Source: a virus. From it: DNA of 64,000 nt. The stretch is from IMG/VR virus record IMGVR_UViG_3300031758_000027, positions 1 to 64,000 of that record, one strand, 5' to 3'. Under the pieces are notes generated by a model, which saw nothing but the letters and a program-made list of their open reading frames with translations, was not told where the DNA came from and did no database searches. How positions within the stretch are numbered: the stretch's first letter is position 1; every line of letters begins with the position of its first letter. Position numbers and translations under genes: made by a program. Positions 25,448 to 34,552 of this stretch are shown piece by piece.

Positions 25448-28144
25448 ATGAAACGTAAAGAAGCGGTATACAAAGGTTTACAATTTATTCCAGTTTGGTT
25501 TGAAGATACATCGTTAACATCCCCCGAATACTTTCAAATAACTGAGTTTCCAACACGTCTAACTGCTGGAAAAAATCTTTTTAAATTGCGAGGTCATCCT
25601 ACCAATTTAAGACCCGGCGGATATTTAAATATTGAAGTTTTAGATTATAATGGTGATCCAATCTATCATGAAATAGTAGATTTTATTGATGATGACAAGT
25701 CTCGCGTTGTTGCAATATACATTTATGAAGAAACATCTCCTGGAGATTGCACGATAACATTAACTGCAGAAGCGCTTAATGTACCTGCAGAATGGCAAGG
25801 AAAATCTAATGTAAAATGGACGAGATCTGTACCAGTTAATCCGAATGTATCAAACATATCCGAAATAATTTTTGAGACAGAACCTGAACTAGTAATTTCA
25901 GAAGTAGTTGGAGTACAATTAAATCGTACATACTCTGGCTCACAACAGTTTCCAACTTTTACAACGGGAACAGTACGATATTTTTCATATAACAATCAGC
26001 CAGCTGTTGAATTAATAGGTGCAAAATTTACAAGTGATATGAAAACGGGTACGTTGACTGTCGCAGCACCAAATAATCCTACGCCTACGCCTAATTTTAC
26101 TATCTCTACAACTAGTTATGTGTCTACGATAAAAAAGATATTAACAGATACAATCGCATTGTTAGATACAGAGTATACGGCGTATAGTAACCAAAGCATC
26201 TCACAACATACATATACTAATTTTGATGCATCTGCATTTAGTTTAACATATGAAGCAACACCGACGTATACAGCTACACAAAATTCCGAATCATTTGCTC
26301 TCATACAAATAAAAGGATTAGAACCTGCTACTGGTGATGTATCTCGTGTTAAAGTTTTTATGAATAACAACGGTACCGTTGGAACATGGGAACTTCTAAA
26401 TGATGTAGAATTAGAAGAAACAGAAATATTTATTCCTAGCACAGCATCACTATTTCCAGATGTAAGCATAGGAACTTTTGTAACTCAAAGTACTATTGAT
26501 ACATATTGGCAAGGAGTTTCATATCTCAACGGTGCAACTACAACAGCACCAACATTAACATGGACAACTCAATCTCTTAACAATTCCATGTTGATACAAA
26601 ATGCAGTAGATATAACCGCAAAAAACTCAGCAACAGTAGTTCGCGTTAATTCTTCATATAAAGGCATATTTATTGCCGATTCACAATACAAAGTTACGTT
26701 AGATGCAATTGGATCTGTTTCTGGGTCTAGCACGGCAAAACTTTCATTGTACATGTCCGGAAGTGCATTTGATTTTGATGCAACAGATTATTTCAATCAA
26801 CAGTTTCCGGTAAAATTTGGAAAAAGAATTGGCGAATTAAACATATCACAAACATCGCAACGATATGATGATGAAGTATTTAATTTTAGTACGGATCGTG
26901 AAGGTGATGGTGTTTTATTGCTTGTTGTAGAAGAAGGTGCTTGGCAAGTTTCTGATGTTAGAACTACAACAGATAATGATCCTGGATATTCTCCAAATTA
27001 TACTAGATTAAGAACTTTAGTACCAACTGCACATAAATCTAACAATCAATTAACATTTAAAGCAGAATATTACAACGTTAACGGAGAAAAGAGCCGGCAG
27101 ATAAGTTACGTATATAATAAAAATTGGGAAGGTGGTAATCGATATATTGATGGCGATTATTCTATGCTTACCGGTTCTTTGTATGTAGCAGATTCATTAG
27201 AATCGGGAGTAGCAATATCTGGATATAAAAATACAGGATTTGTTAGATCATTAGGATATGAAGGATTTACTGCAGCATTTCCTGGATTTTTATTGTGGAG
27301 TGGATCTGCATTAAGTGGATCATTAGGAACTAAAGGAGGAGTGCCGTATAGTGGCGTTGGATTAGAATTATATGGAGATGCAAATAACTATTTTAGGTAT
27401 TCAACTAATCCATCCGAATTAGATGTACACACAGAAACATTCTTTTTAGGAGATCCAAATTCTCAATATATATCTGGTAGTAATGGTAATTTAGAAATAT
27501 CATCAAGTGGTTTTTATTTAACTGCAAATGGTGACGTTACTGCATCATCATTTATTGCAGTTAATGGAAGCGATGTATTATTTGATTCAAATAGCGAATT
27601 TGTTGATGGGTTGAATGTAGGTCGAGTTTTATATTTTGATCAACTTGAATATACATATGACATGGCAACATTGCCAACAACGGCATCTGGTGTTACTGGA
27701 TCTATATTTGCTGGTCCAGCTTTTCATGCATTTATATTACCAGGAGAAACAAGAATTCAGACATCATTTACATATCAAGCAGATAGACTTGATTCTTCCG
27801 GCGGAAATAAAACATTTAATTTAACTACATTTTTAATGAATGCCGTTACTGGCTCTAATGTAGGTTTAAATTCATATGGAATTTTTACTAATTCAGGGTC
27901 AATTGGGACGCAAAATATTGTTACGGTTCCAATAACGGGTGAACGTTCTGGTGCTGTAAACTTAGGATATGTAGATTTAAATAACAATATTTCAAACCGA
28001 CAAGGAATGTATGTATTAATTCATACCATGATTTCTGTAAGTAGTACCGGAGCATCTGGTTTATTAAAATTAAAAAACTTCGTATTTAGATCTAGTAGAT
28101 CTGTAGGAGCTGTTATTTCCGTTCCTGCGAATCCAATAATATGA
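25448..28144 (+). CDS. Large tail-fibre or tail-tip structural protein
   Basis: 898 aa. The N-terminal part (about 1-150) is a beta domain rich in Pro/Tyr (LRPGGYLNIEVLDYNG). Beta-sandwich segments follow, including an FN3-like stretch near 530 (AEYYNVNGEKSRQISYV). The region near 670-720 (FLGDPNSQYISGSNGNLEIS, then GDVTASSF) is typical of the stalk of phage tail-tip and fibre proteins. The C-terminal 190 residues are a beta domain ending in FVFRSSRSVGAVISV. It stands alone between a recombination gene and a nucleotide-transfer gene, away from the main fibre cluster, and has its own promoter-like motif. It probably attaches to the baseplate. Confidence 0.65.
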   Translation: MKRKEAVYKGLQFIPVWFEDTSLTSPEYFQITEFPTRLTAGKNLFKLRGHPTNLRPGGYLNIEVLDYNGDPIYHEIVDFIDDDKSRVVAIYIYEETSPGDCTITLTAEALNVPAEWQGKSNVKWTRSVPVNPNVSNISEIIFETEPELVISEVVGVQLNRTYSGSQQFPTFTTGTVRYFSYNNQPAVELIGAKFTSDMKTGTLTVAAPNNPTPTPNFTISTTSYVSTIKKILTDTIALLDTEYTAYSNQSISQHTYTNFDASAFSLTYEATPTYTATQNSESFALIQIKGLEPATGDVSRVKVFMNNNGTVGTWELLNDVELEETEIFIPSTASLFPDVSIGTFVTQSTIDTYWQGVSYLNGATTTAPTLTWTTQSLNNSMLIQNAVDITAKNSATVVRVNSSYKGIFIADSQYKVTLDAIGSVSGSSTAKLSLYMSGSAFDFDATDYFNQQFPVKFGKRIGELNISQTSQRYDDEVFNFSTDREGDGVLLLVVEEGAWQVSDVRTTTDNDPGYSPNYTRLRTLVPTAHKSNNQLTFKAEYYNVNGEKSRQISYVYNKNWEGGNRYIDGDYSMLTGSLYVADSLESGVAISGYKNTGFVRSLGYEGFTAAFPGFLLWSGSALSGSLGTKGGVPYSGVGLELYGDANNYFRYSTNPSELDVHTETFFLGDPNSQYISGSNGNLEISSSGFYLTANGDVTASSFIAVNGSDVLFDSNSEFVDGLNVGRVLYFDQLEYTYDMATLPTTASGVTGSIFAGPAFHAFILPGETRIQTSFTYQADRLDSSGGNKTFNLTTFLMNAVTGSNVGLNSYGIFTNSGSIGTQNIVTVPITGERSGAVNLGYVDLNNNISNRQGMYVLIHTMISVSSTGASGLLKLKNFVFRSSRSVGAVISVPANPII

Positions 28145-28157
28145 TATTTATATAAAA
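28144..28157 (+). promoter_or_regulatory. Late-promoter-like motif overlapping a stop codon
   Basis: ATATTTATATAAAA begins in the TGA of the fibre gene and lies 24 bases (5' end to ATG) before the gene at 28168. Confidence 0.5.
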
Positions 28158-28167
28158 GAAACACGTA

Positions 28168-30660
28168 ATGAACGAAACAACAGTACTTTTTCCAGGAGGA
28201 TTTAAACCTATAACAGGGGCACATTTAGATTTAGCAAATCGATATGCACAGCATCCAGATGTTAATCGAGTTATATTACTAATTGGTCCTAAAGAACGTG
28301 ATGGAATTACGCGTGAAAAAACTATGGAAATGTTTGATTTATTAAATGACAATCCACAAATTGAAATACAACCAACCGAATTTAATTCTCCTATCATGGC
28401 TGCGTATGAATATTTATTTGCATTGCCGGAAGATGCTACCGGTCGTTATGCAATGGCTGCATCTGCAAAAGGGGATGATTATGTTCGAGCAAAAGATTTT
28501 ATTCCAAATGTAGATAAATATGCTACTATAGGAGATAAAAAAGGTCGAACTATACCGCGCGGTGTTGATGCTGTAGAATTAAACATCAATGTAGATCCAT
28601 TAACAAGTAATGATGAACCTATATCAGCTACTAATGTTCGTAATGCTATTGCTACCGGAGATTATGCTGCGTTTAGGACTGCGTATCCACAATACGATGA
28701 TGCTAAAGTTAAAAATGCATGGCAAATATTAACAGGTGTACAGGAAGCTGTATTTACTAAAAATTGGTGGACAAAACAACTGCAGGAAGATGTAGAAGAA
28801 GTTGCAGAATCAATGATGTTTCCGCGTGAAAAGAAACGTCATGCAGATAAAATTAAAAAATTACGTGCATTCTTAGATAACCATCGAGGTGAGGATTTTG
28901 TATATGATTTTGATACATTTAACAAAACTGTATATGGTGCAAAACTAGTAGAAAGTATCATAACAGAAAACTACATTACACGTCAAGAATTATCAGCTAT
29001 TGAATCTGCAGTTGATGGATTTTTTAAAGAATATGGAATCGATGTAGATTTTCAAGGCAAGTTTACACATTTCATTGATAGATTGAATGATCCCAGAAAC
29101 GAAGCTCCGATCTATACGGATGAGTTACGAGACTTTTTTGAAGACTTAGCTAATGAATATGGCGATAAAATTGCAAGACAATTGAATTTAGAACGACCTA
29201 CCGGTGTTGGATCTGATTATCAATTTGATATTCCAATTCATATGCCGTTCATGTTACAATGGAATCCTCGCAAAAAAATGATTGAATTGATTCCTAGAAC
29301 AATTAAAAAGCAACGCAAACGTTGGCAATCAAATAATCCAGAAGATATTATTTATACCATCGAATCTCGTTTAAAAACGGGAGGCGTATTAACAGAAGGA
29401 GGTGCTGCAGGTCATATGGCACATCCATGGGATGATCACGGATTAACATTTAATGATGTACGTGAAATTGTATCTAGAGCATTATCTGGACGTTTAGATA
29501 TAGAACAAGCTGTAACTGAGAAAACAGATGGACAAAACATACAAGTTACTTGGAAAGATGGTCAGCCCGGATTTGCTCGTAATAAAGGTACTATCATTAA
29601 TCCAATGACCCCGGATCAATTAATTGCAGATTTTGAAAGAAAGTATCAAGAATCTGTCGATAAAAATGGTATAGAAGCTGCTGAAGGATATAAATTAATA
29701 GTAGATGCATATCGTGCATGTGCTGAAGACTTAACCGAAGCTTTAAATAAAATACCTGCAGATAAATTGCAACAAATATTTAAAAATGGTCGAGTATTTG
29801 CTAACATGGAAATAATTTATCCAGCAACTAAAAATGTTATTGCATATGATAAAGCACATTTGCAATTTCATAATCTTGTAGAATATGATGAACGAGGAAA
29901 TACTGTTGAAACGGATTTAACAGGTGGTGCATTAATGCAAAACATTATACAAGATGCTAATGCACATATGCAAAAAACGTTTTCATTTATTCCTCCACAG
30001 CAAATTAAATTAGGTCAGGTTTATGATTTTGAAGATCAACAAGCTGCATTTTATAATGAAATTGATCAGTTACGAGATAAATTTAGTTTAAAAGATACAG
30101 ATTTATTAAGTGATTACCATAAAGCGTGGTGGCGTGATGTAATACAAACAAAAGCTACAGAATTAGGATATGATATACCAGATTCAGTATTAACTACATT
30201 GATATATCGTTGGGCATTTGAAGATAAATCCGTAAACATTGCAATGCTTAAAAAACAAATTGATAATGATGCATTCCAAGCTTGGGTAACTGAATTTGAT
30301 AAATCAGATTTTAAAAAATATCGCAAACAAAATTTAGAACCATTTGAATCTATATTTTTACGATTAGGTGTTTTAGTATTACAAAATGCTACAAACTTTT
30401 TAGCAGCAAATCCATCAAAAACAGTGCAAGATATTAAAACAGATTTAGCACAACTTATTAAAGAATTGCAAATATCGCCAAATCCAGCAACACTTGCAAA
30501 ATTGGAATTAGAACTTAAAAGAATTCAAAAATTAGGAGGATTTGATGCAATTGTACCAACAGAAGGCATAGTATTTACATATCGAGGTAATACATATAAG
30601 ATGACAGGCGCATTCGCACCGGTAAATCAGATTTTAGGAGTATTAAAGTACGCTCGATGA
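28168..30660 (+). CDS. Fusion of NMNAT-type nucleotidyltransferase and ligase-type nucleotidyltransferase
   Basis: 830 aa. The N-terminal 180 residues are a cytidylyl/adenylyltransferase domain: FPGGFKPITGAH (8-19, the HxGH-type site reduced to TGAH) and ISATNVR (152-158, the ISSTxxR motif). NMN adenylyltransferases and relatives look like this. Residues about 430-830 show covalent nucleotidyltransferase (RNA/DNA ligase) motifs: EKTDG with the candidate AMP-accepting K452, ANMEIIYP (motif III-like), EGIVF (799-803, motif IV) and YKMTG (K811, motif V-like). The middle is helical. Proteins of this layout may occur in other marine T4-like phages, with no known role to my knowledge. Possible jobs are NAD+ synthesis or salvage, and RNA end repair. 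Confidence 0.75.
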   Translation: MNETTVLFPGGFKPITGAHLDLANRYAQHPDVNRVILLIGPKERDGITREKTMEMFDLLNDNPQIEIQPTEFNSPIMAAYEYLFALPEDATGRYAMAASAKGDDYVRAKDFIPNVDKYATIGDKKGRTIPRGVDAVELNINVDPLTSNDEPISATNVRNAIATGDYAAFRTAYPQYDDAKVKNAWQILTGVQEAVFTKNWWTKQLQEDVEEVAESMMFPREKKRHADKIKKLRAFLDNHRGEDFVYDFDTFNKTVYGAKLVESIITENYITRQELSAIESAVDGFFKEYGIDVDFQGKFTHFIDRLNDPRNEAPIYTDELRDFFEDLANEYGDKIARQLNLERPTGVGSDYQFDIPIHMPFMLQWNPRKKMIELIPRTIKKQRKRWQSNNPEDIIYTIESRLKTGGVLTEGGAAGHMAHPWDDHGLTFNDVREIVSRALSGRLDIEQAVTEKTDGQNIQVTWKDGQPGFARNKGTIINPMTPDQLIADFERKYQESVDKNGIEAAEGYKLIVDAYRACAEDLTEALNKIPADKLQQIFKNGRVFANMEIIYPATKNVIAYDKAHLQFHNLVEYDERGNTVETDLTGGALMQNIIQDANAHMQKTFSFIPPQQIKLGQVYDFEDQQAAFYNEIDQLRDKFSLKDTDLLSDYHKAWWRDVIQTKATELGYDIPDSVLTTLIYRWAFEDKSVNIAMLKKQIDNDAFQAWVTEFDKSDFKKYRKQNLEPFESIFLRLGVLVLQNATNFLAANPSKTVQDIKTDLAQLIKELQISPNPATLAKLELELKRIQKLGGFDAIVPTEGIVFTYRGNTYKMTGAFAPVNQILGVLKYAR

Positions 30661-30673
30661 TATTTATTATAAA
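30660..30673 (+). promoter_or_regulatory. Late-promoter-like motif overlapping a stop codon
   Basis: ATATTTATTATAAA begins in the TGA of the fusion gene; AGGAAA follows as ribosome-binding site for the ATG at 30689. Confidence 0.55.
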
Positions 30674-30688
30674 AATAGGAAAATTGTA

Positions 30689-31546
30689 ATGGCTGAAAAA
30701 CATAAAAGCAAGTATAAGGCACCAAAAGATTTTGAAAAATCTCAAAAACCAAAACCACGTAAAGATATCAAAGATTATACAGAAGATGATAAAAAAGGAG
30801 GTCAAAATCCTCGTTCTACTGGAGATGCACAACTCAATGTTTTGAGAAAACGTGATAAAGAAATGGTTGATACTGGCGATATGTATGTTAAATACAATGA
30901 TGATGATCGTCTATATAAAGACATAGAGACTGGTGATTATGATCCTAAAACCGCAGCAAAACGTCTTAAGAAGCGTCAAGATACAGAAGAAAAAGAAACA
31001 AAGGACGTAATAAAAGATAAAATTGAAAATTTAACTCGCGAACAAAAAGAACGTTTAGTTAGAGAATATGTTCGTAGAAAAATAGTTAAAGTTTTATTAG
31101 AACAACCAACACCTGAAACTACACCAACAGAAGAACCAGAAGCTCCAGAAACAGAAACTCCTGCAGCTGATGCAACTGCAACTCCACCAACTGATGCAAC
31201 AGCTACACCACCAGCTGATATTACAGCAACTCCAGATGCATCTGCAACACCACCGGTTGATGCTGCAGCAACACCTCCAACTGATACAACTACGCCTACA
31301 ACTCCAACTGCAGCTGCAACTCCAACTGCAGATATAGAACAACCAGAAGTATTAAAATCAGATGAATTTGGTTCCTCGGAATTAGGAAATATTAAAAGAT
31401 TATCTAAACTTAGTAAATTTTTAAAAGTATTAAGTAATCCAGATGATCCTAGTGAAGAACGAGATTTTTATCGTTTATTAAGAAAATTTTCTAATAAAAA
31501 AATATCTTTATTAACACCTAAACGACAATCTAATAACAACGATTAA
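30689..31546 (+). CDS. Charged protein with Ala/Pro/Thr-rich centre and internal LLEQP site
   Basis: 285 aa. Residues 1-135 are very basic and helical (Lys/Arg/Asp). At 128-140 the sequence VRRKIVKVLLEQP repeats the basic-hydrophobic-LxEQ pattern seen at the N-termini of several other proteins here. Residues 141-215 are a low-complexity stretch of Pro, Ala and Thr with repeated ATP(P) and DAT units, probably unstructured. The C-terminal 60 residues are a basic helix pair (IKRLSKLSKFLKVL). Cleavage at 138/139 by the prohead protease would split basic and linker halves. A DNA-binding head protein is a fair guess, not proven. The long minus-strand ORF here is a codon shadow. Confidence 0.6.
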   Translation: MAEKHKSKYKAPKDFEKSQKPKPRKDIKDYTEDDKKGGQNPRSTGDAQLNVLRKRDKEMVDTGDMYVKYNDDDRLYKDIETGDYDPKTAAKRLKKRQDTEEKETKDVIKDKIENLTREQKERLVREYVRRKIVKVLLEQPTPETTPTEEPEAPETETPAADATATPPTDATATPPADITATPDASATPPVDAAATPPTDTTTPTTPTAAATPTADIEQPEVLKSDEFGSSELGNIKRLSKLSKFLKVLSNPDDPSEERDFYRLLRKFSNKKISLLTPKRQSNNND

Positions 31547-31557
31547 ATTAAAATCAT

Positions 31558-32220
31558 ATGTCTAAAAAGTTACAAAATGTCAAAGCCATTCAACAGATGT
31601 TGGAAGGTAATCACAAGTTTCAAACTAAAAAAACGGTAGGATTCTCTGATGCATCAGATGTTGCTAAGAAAAATACTAAACATGATGTTGGAGACGTCTG
31701 GGAAGAAACAGATCCAATTACTGGATTAACGTATGTTATTGAACAACGCGATGGTTATAGAATTAGAAAAACAAAAGCTTCAAATGTATTGCAATCAGTT
31801 CGAGAAGAATTAAGATCATATCCAAACTGTCGCAAAGAAACATGTACATGTATAACAAAACATCCATTAAATGAAAAAATGCGTAAACTACACGGAATGT
31901 GTTTTGACTGCGTAATCGAAATGGAGCATGAACTTAAAAAAGCTGGTAAATTTGAAGAATATGAACGAGAAAAAATTCGACAAAATAAACTTGCTTGGTT
32001 AGCAGAAGCAGAACGTGATGTTGCATTATTGAAAGAAACATATACACAAGCTTCTAAATTTGTAACTAATTCTGATGGAGAACAAGAACATTGGACAGCA
32101 AGAATGACACCAGAAGAATTTGATGCTACAATTCAAAAACAATTTGATATATTCAAAGAAAAATTTTTAAATAATTTAGAAAATAATTTAGATAAGGAGA
32201 TGAATAATGAAATTTATTAA
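31558..32220 (+). CDS. Conserved-looking Cys-rich protein upstream of terminase
   Basis: 220 aa. A helical N-terminus is followed by DVGDVWEETDPITGLTYVIE, then a Cys cluster at about 95-125: CRKETCTC and, 20 residues on, GMCFDCVIEMEHEL. Five cysteines with CxxC-type spacing suggest a bound zinc. The rest is an acidic/basic helical segment with two Trp. I think similar proteins occur in T4-like phages but cannot give a role. It occupies roughly the place of the small terminase gp16, two genes before gp17, but has no visible likeness to gp16. It overlaps the next gene by 14 bases. Confidence 0.65.
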   Translation: MSKKLQNVKAIQQMLEGNHKFQTKKTVGFSDASDVAKKNTKHDVGDVWEETDPITGLTYVIEQRDGYRIRKTKASNVLQSVREELRSYPNCRKETCTCITKHPLNEKMRKLHGMCFDCVIEMEHELKKAGKFEEYEREKIRQNKLAWLAEAERDVALLKETYTQASKFVTNSDGEQEHWTARMTPEEFDATIQKQFDIFKEKFLNNLENNLDKEMNNEIY

Positions 32221-32548
32221 AAAATATTGGTTACTAATAGTAGCAGCTATTGGTGCTATTTTTGCAGCATTCGTAATGTTTTCTAGTAAACGACGAGAAA
32301 CGAAACTAGATAAATTACAAGATCAAATACAAGACAATAACGAACAAATTGCTGAAGCAGAAGGACGTATTGAACAAATTCAAGAACAACGTGAACAAGT
32401 AGCAGAAAAAATTAAACAAACCGAAACGGAGATTGAAGATTTAAAACAACAAGTTACAGAAATTCAACCAGAAGAACGTACGGTTGAAAATGCAAAACAA
32501 AACATTTTAAATAAAACACGTCGAGGTAGAAAACCTAAAAAATCATGA
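32207..32548 (+). CDS. Membrane-anchored coiled-coil protein (i-spanin-like)
   Basis: 113 aa. A short basic N-terminus, one membrane helix (residues 7-26), then a continuous Gln/Glu/Lys-rich coiled coil to residue 90 and a basic tail (TRRGRKPKKS). With N-in topology the coil lies in the periplasm, the plan of an inner-membrane spanin. The gene lies between 14-base and 4-base overlaps with its neighbours, and the next product has a signal peptide, as expected for a two-part spanin. Other roles for a small membrane coil are possible. Confidence 0.6.
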   Translation: MKFIKKYWLLIVAAIGAIFAAFVMFSSKRRETKLDKLQDQIQDNNEQIAEAEGRIEQIQEQREQVAEKIKQTETEIEDLKQQVTEIQPEERTVENAKQNILNKTRRGRKPKKS

Positions 32549-32919
32549 AAAAGTTATTATTGATATTGTTGTTTCCTGTTATAAGTTACTCACAAACAGA
32601 TACATGTTTTACTCCAGATGAAATTTTGGATATATCATTTACAATAGATTCATTATATGAATTAGATTCATTGAATAAACTAATTATAGAACGACAAGAC
32701 AAATTAATAGGTCAATTGAAAACTACAGTAAGATTAGATTCATTGGAAATGGCATATCGAACTAAACAAGTAGATTTGCTTAAAAACAATGTAGATTTAT
32801 ATATAGAACGAGAAAAATATTTAAAACCACGTTGGTACGATCACAAAGCAATTTGGTTTACTGCTGGAATATTAACTTCCGTATTTACTACTAAACTAGT
32901 TATTGAATTAACAAAATAA
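32545..32919 (+). CDS. Exported protein with C-terminal membrane segment (spanin-like candidate)
   Basis: 124 aa. The N-terminus MKKLLLILLFPVISYSQ is a clear Sec signal peptide. The ending YSQ is the form usual in Bacteroidota, which is the best host clue in this window. The mature part is helical with heptads (about 40-90), then KPRWYDHKAIWFTAGILTSV, a C-terminal membrane segment near 105-120. No lipobox is visible; C22 lies after TDT, not after a lipobox. Signal at one end and membrane helix at the other resemble spanins that bridge inner and outer membranes at lysis. The ATG overlaps the preceding TGA (ATGA). Confidence 0.6.
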   Translation: MKKLLLILLFPVISYSQTDTCFTPDEILDISFTIDSLYELDSLNKLIIERQDKLIGQLKTTVRLDSLEMAYRTKQVDLLKNNVDLYIEREKYLKPRWYDHKAIWFTAGILTSVFTTKLVIELTK

Positions 32920-32923
32920 ATTT

Positions 32924-34504
32924 ATGTCTCAGCCGAACATAAAGCAAATAATACAGCAACAGTACATGCAATGTGCTAAAGATCCTGTATTTTTTATGCG
33001 TAACTATTGTTACATTCAACATCCTAAACGTGGTAAAATTAAATTTAATCTATTTCCATTTCAAGAAGATTCATTAACAGAACTACGAGATAATAGATAC
33101 AATGTTATTCTCAAGTCTCGTCAGTTGGGTATATCAACTCTTTCAGCAGGATTTGCTCTATGGAGCATGTTGTTTGCAGAAGATTTTAACGTACTTGTTA
33201 TTGCAACAACACAAGAAGTAGCAAAAAACTTAGTTACTAAAGTACGTGTAATGCACGATAATTTACCAAGTTGGTTAAAAGGAACAGTTGAAGCTGACAA
33301 TAAATTATCACTTAAATTTAAAAATGGTTCACAAATCAAAGCAGTATCATCTGCAACCACCGGTGCACGTTCAGAAGCATTATCACTGCTAATTGTGGAT
33401 GAGGCAGCATTTATACGTAATATTGAAGAAATATGGATAGCATCACAAGCAACACTATCAACGGGTGGTGGTGCAATTGTATTATCAACTCCAAATGGTG
33501 TTGGTAATTGGTTTCATCAAACATGGGCAGATGCGGAAGCTGGAATAAATGGATTTCATACAATTAAATTGCATTGGACCGTACATCCAGAACGAGACCA
33601 GGCCTGGCGTGATGAACAAACACAATTATTAGGGGAACGAGGTGCGGCACAAGAATGCGATTGTGACTTCGTCAGTTCTGGTCATACTGTAGTAGATGGT
33701 CCATTGTTGCTTGAATATGACATTAAAACAGAAGATCCGATTGAAAGACGCGGATTTGATGGAAATTATTGGATATGGGAATATCCAGACTACGCAAAAG
33801 ATTACACAGTAGTAGCTGACGTTGCACGAGGTGATGGGGGAGATTATTCTACATTTCAAATATTTGATGTTGAATCAGTACGACAAGTTGCAGAATATAA
33901 AGGTAAAATTGCACCAAATGATTTTGGTAATATGCTTGTAACGGTTGCAACAGAATGGAATAATGCTTTACTAGCAATTGAAAATGCTAATATTGGTTGG
34001 GCTGCAATTCAACCGGCATTAGATCGAGGTTATCAAAATCTACATTATACATATAAAGATGACGGATATACAGATGCATCGGTTCAATTGAAAAAAGGCT
34101 ATGATATGAAAGATAAGAGCCAAATGGTTCCTGGAGTATCAACTACTAGTAGAACACGCCCATTAATGATATCAGCATTAGAAATGTATATGCGAGAACG
34201 AACTCCCGTAATACGAAGTAAACGTCTTATACAAGAATTACTAGTATTTGTTTGGTTGAACGGCAAAGCACAGGCACAACAAGGATATAATGACGACCTT
34301 GTAATGTCATTTGCTATTACACTTTGGTTACGTGATACCGCTTTAAAACTTCGTCAACAAGGAATTGATTTAAATAAACGTGCTTTATCTCAGTTTACAA
34401 AAACAAGTGAAGTTATATATACCGGCAAAAATACTCAACAAAACAACGGATGGAATTGGAATCCAGGTGACGGAGATCAAGATTTAACTTGGTTGATACG
34501 TTAA
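32924..34504 (+). CDS. gp17: Terminase large subunit gp17
   Basis: 526 aa (T4 gp17 is 610). The ATPase domain shows Walker A SRQLGIST (65-72), in the variant form usual for T4-type terminases, and Walker B LLIVDE (155-160). The RNase H-like nuclease domain has VADVARGDGGDYS with D299, a central AIENANIGW and a final YNDDLVMSFAI with the last acidic residues. It pumps DNA into the prohead and cuts the concatemer at a full head. It starts four bases after the spanin-like gene. Compared with T4 it lacks part of the N-terminal extension. Confidence 0.95.
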   Translation: MSQPNIKQIIQQQYMQCAKDPVFFMRNYCYIQHPKRGKIKFNLFPFQEDSLTELRDNRYNVILKSRQLGISTLSAGFALWSMLFAEDFNVLVIATTQEVAKNLVTKVRVMHDNLPSWLKGTVEADNKLSLKFKNGSQIKAVSSATTGARSEALSLLIVDEAAFIRNIEEIWIASQATLSTGGGAIVLSTPNGVGNWFHQTWADAEAGINGFHTIKLHWTVHPERDQAWRDEQTQLLGERGAAQECDCDFVSSGHTVVDGPLLLEYDIKTEDPIERRGFDGNYWIWEYPDYAKDYTVVADVARGDGGDYSTFQIFDVESVRQVAEYKGKIAPNDFGNMLVTVATEWNNALLAIENANIGWAAIQPALDRGYQNLHYTYKDDGYTDASVQLKKGYDMKDKSQMVPGVSTTSRTRPLMISALEMYMRERTPVIRSKRLIQELLVFVWLNGKAQAQQGYNDDLVMSFAITLWLRDTALKLRQQGIDLNKRALSQFTKTSEVIYTGKNTQQNNGWNWNPGDGDQDLTWLIR

Positions 34505-34530
34505 AAACTTGCATGGTTCTAAACATGGTT

Positions 34531-34544
34531 ATATTTATATTAAA
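34531..34544 (+). promoter_or_regulatory. Late-promoter-like motif
   Basis: ATATTTATATTAAA in the 48-base gap between terminase and portal genes, 22 bases (5' end to ATG) before 34553. Confidence 0.55.
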
Positions 34545-34552
34545 AAAGAAAT

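Noticed and set aside
31097-31342. Minus-strand Cys/Trp/Ser-rich ORF
   Set aside because: It mirrors the Ala/Pro/Thr-rich repeat of the + strand gene at 30689; composition artefact.
34505-34530. CATGG repeats after the terminase gene as a terminator
   Set aside because: Only four pairs could form and no T run follows.
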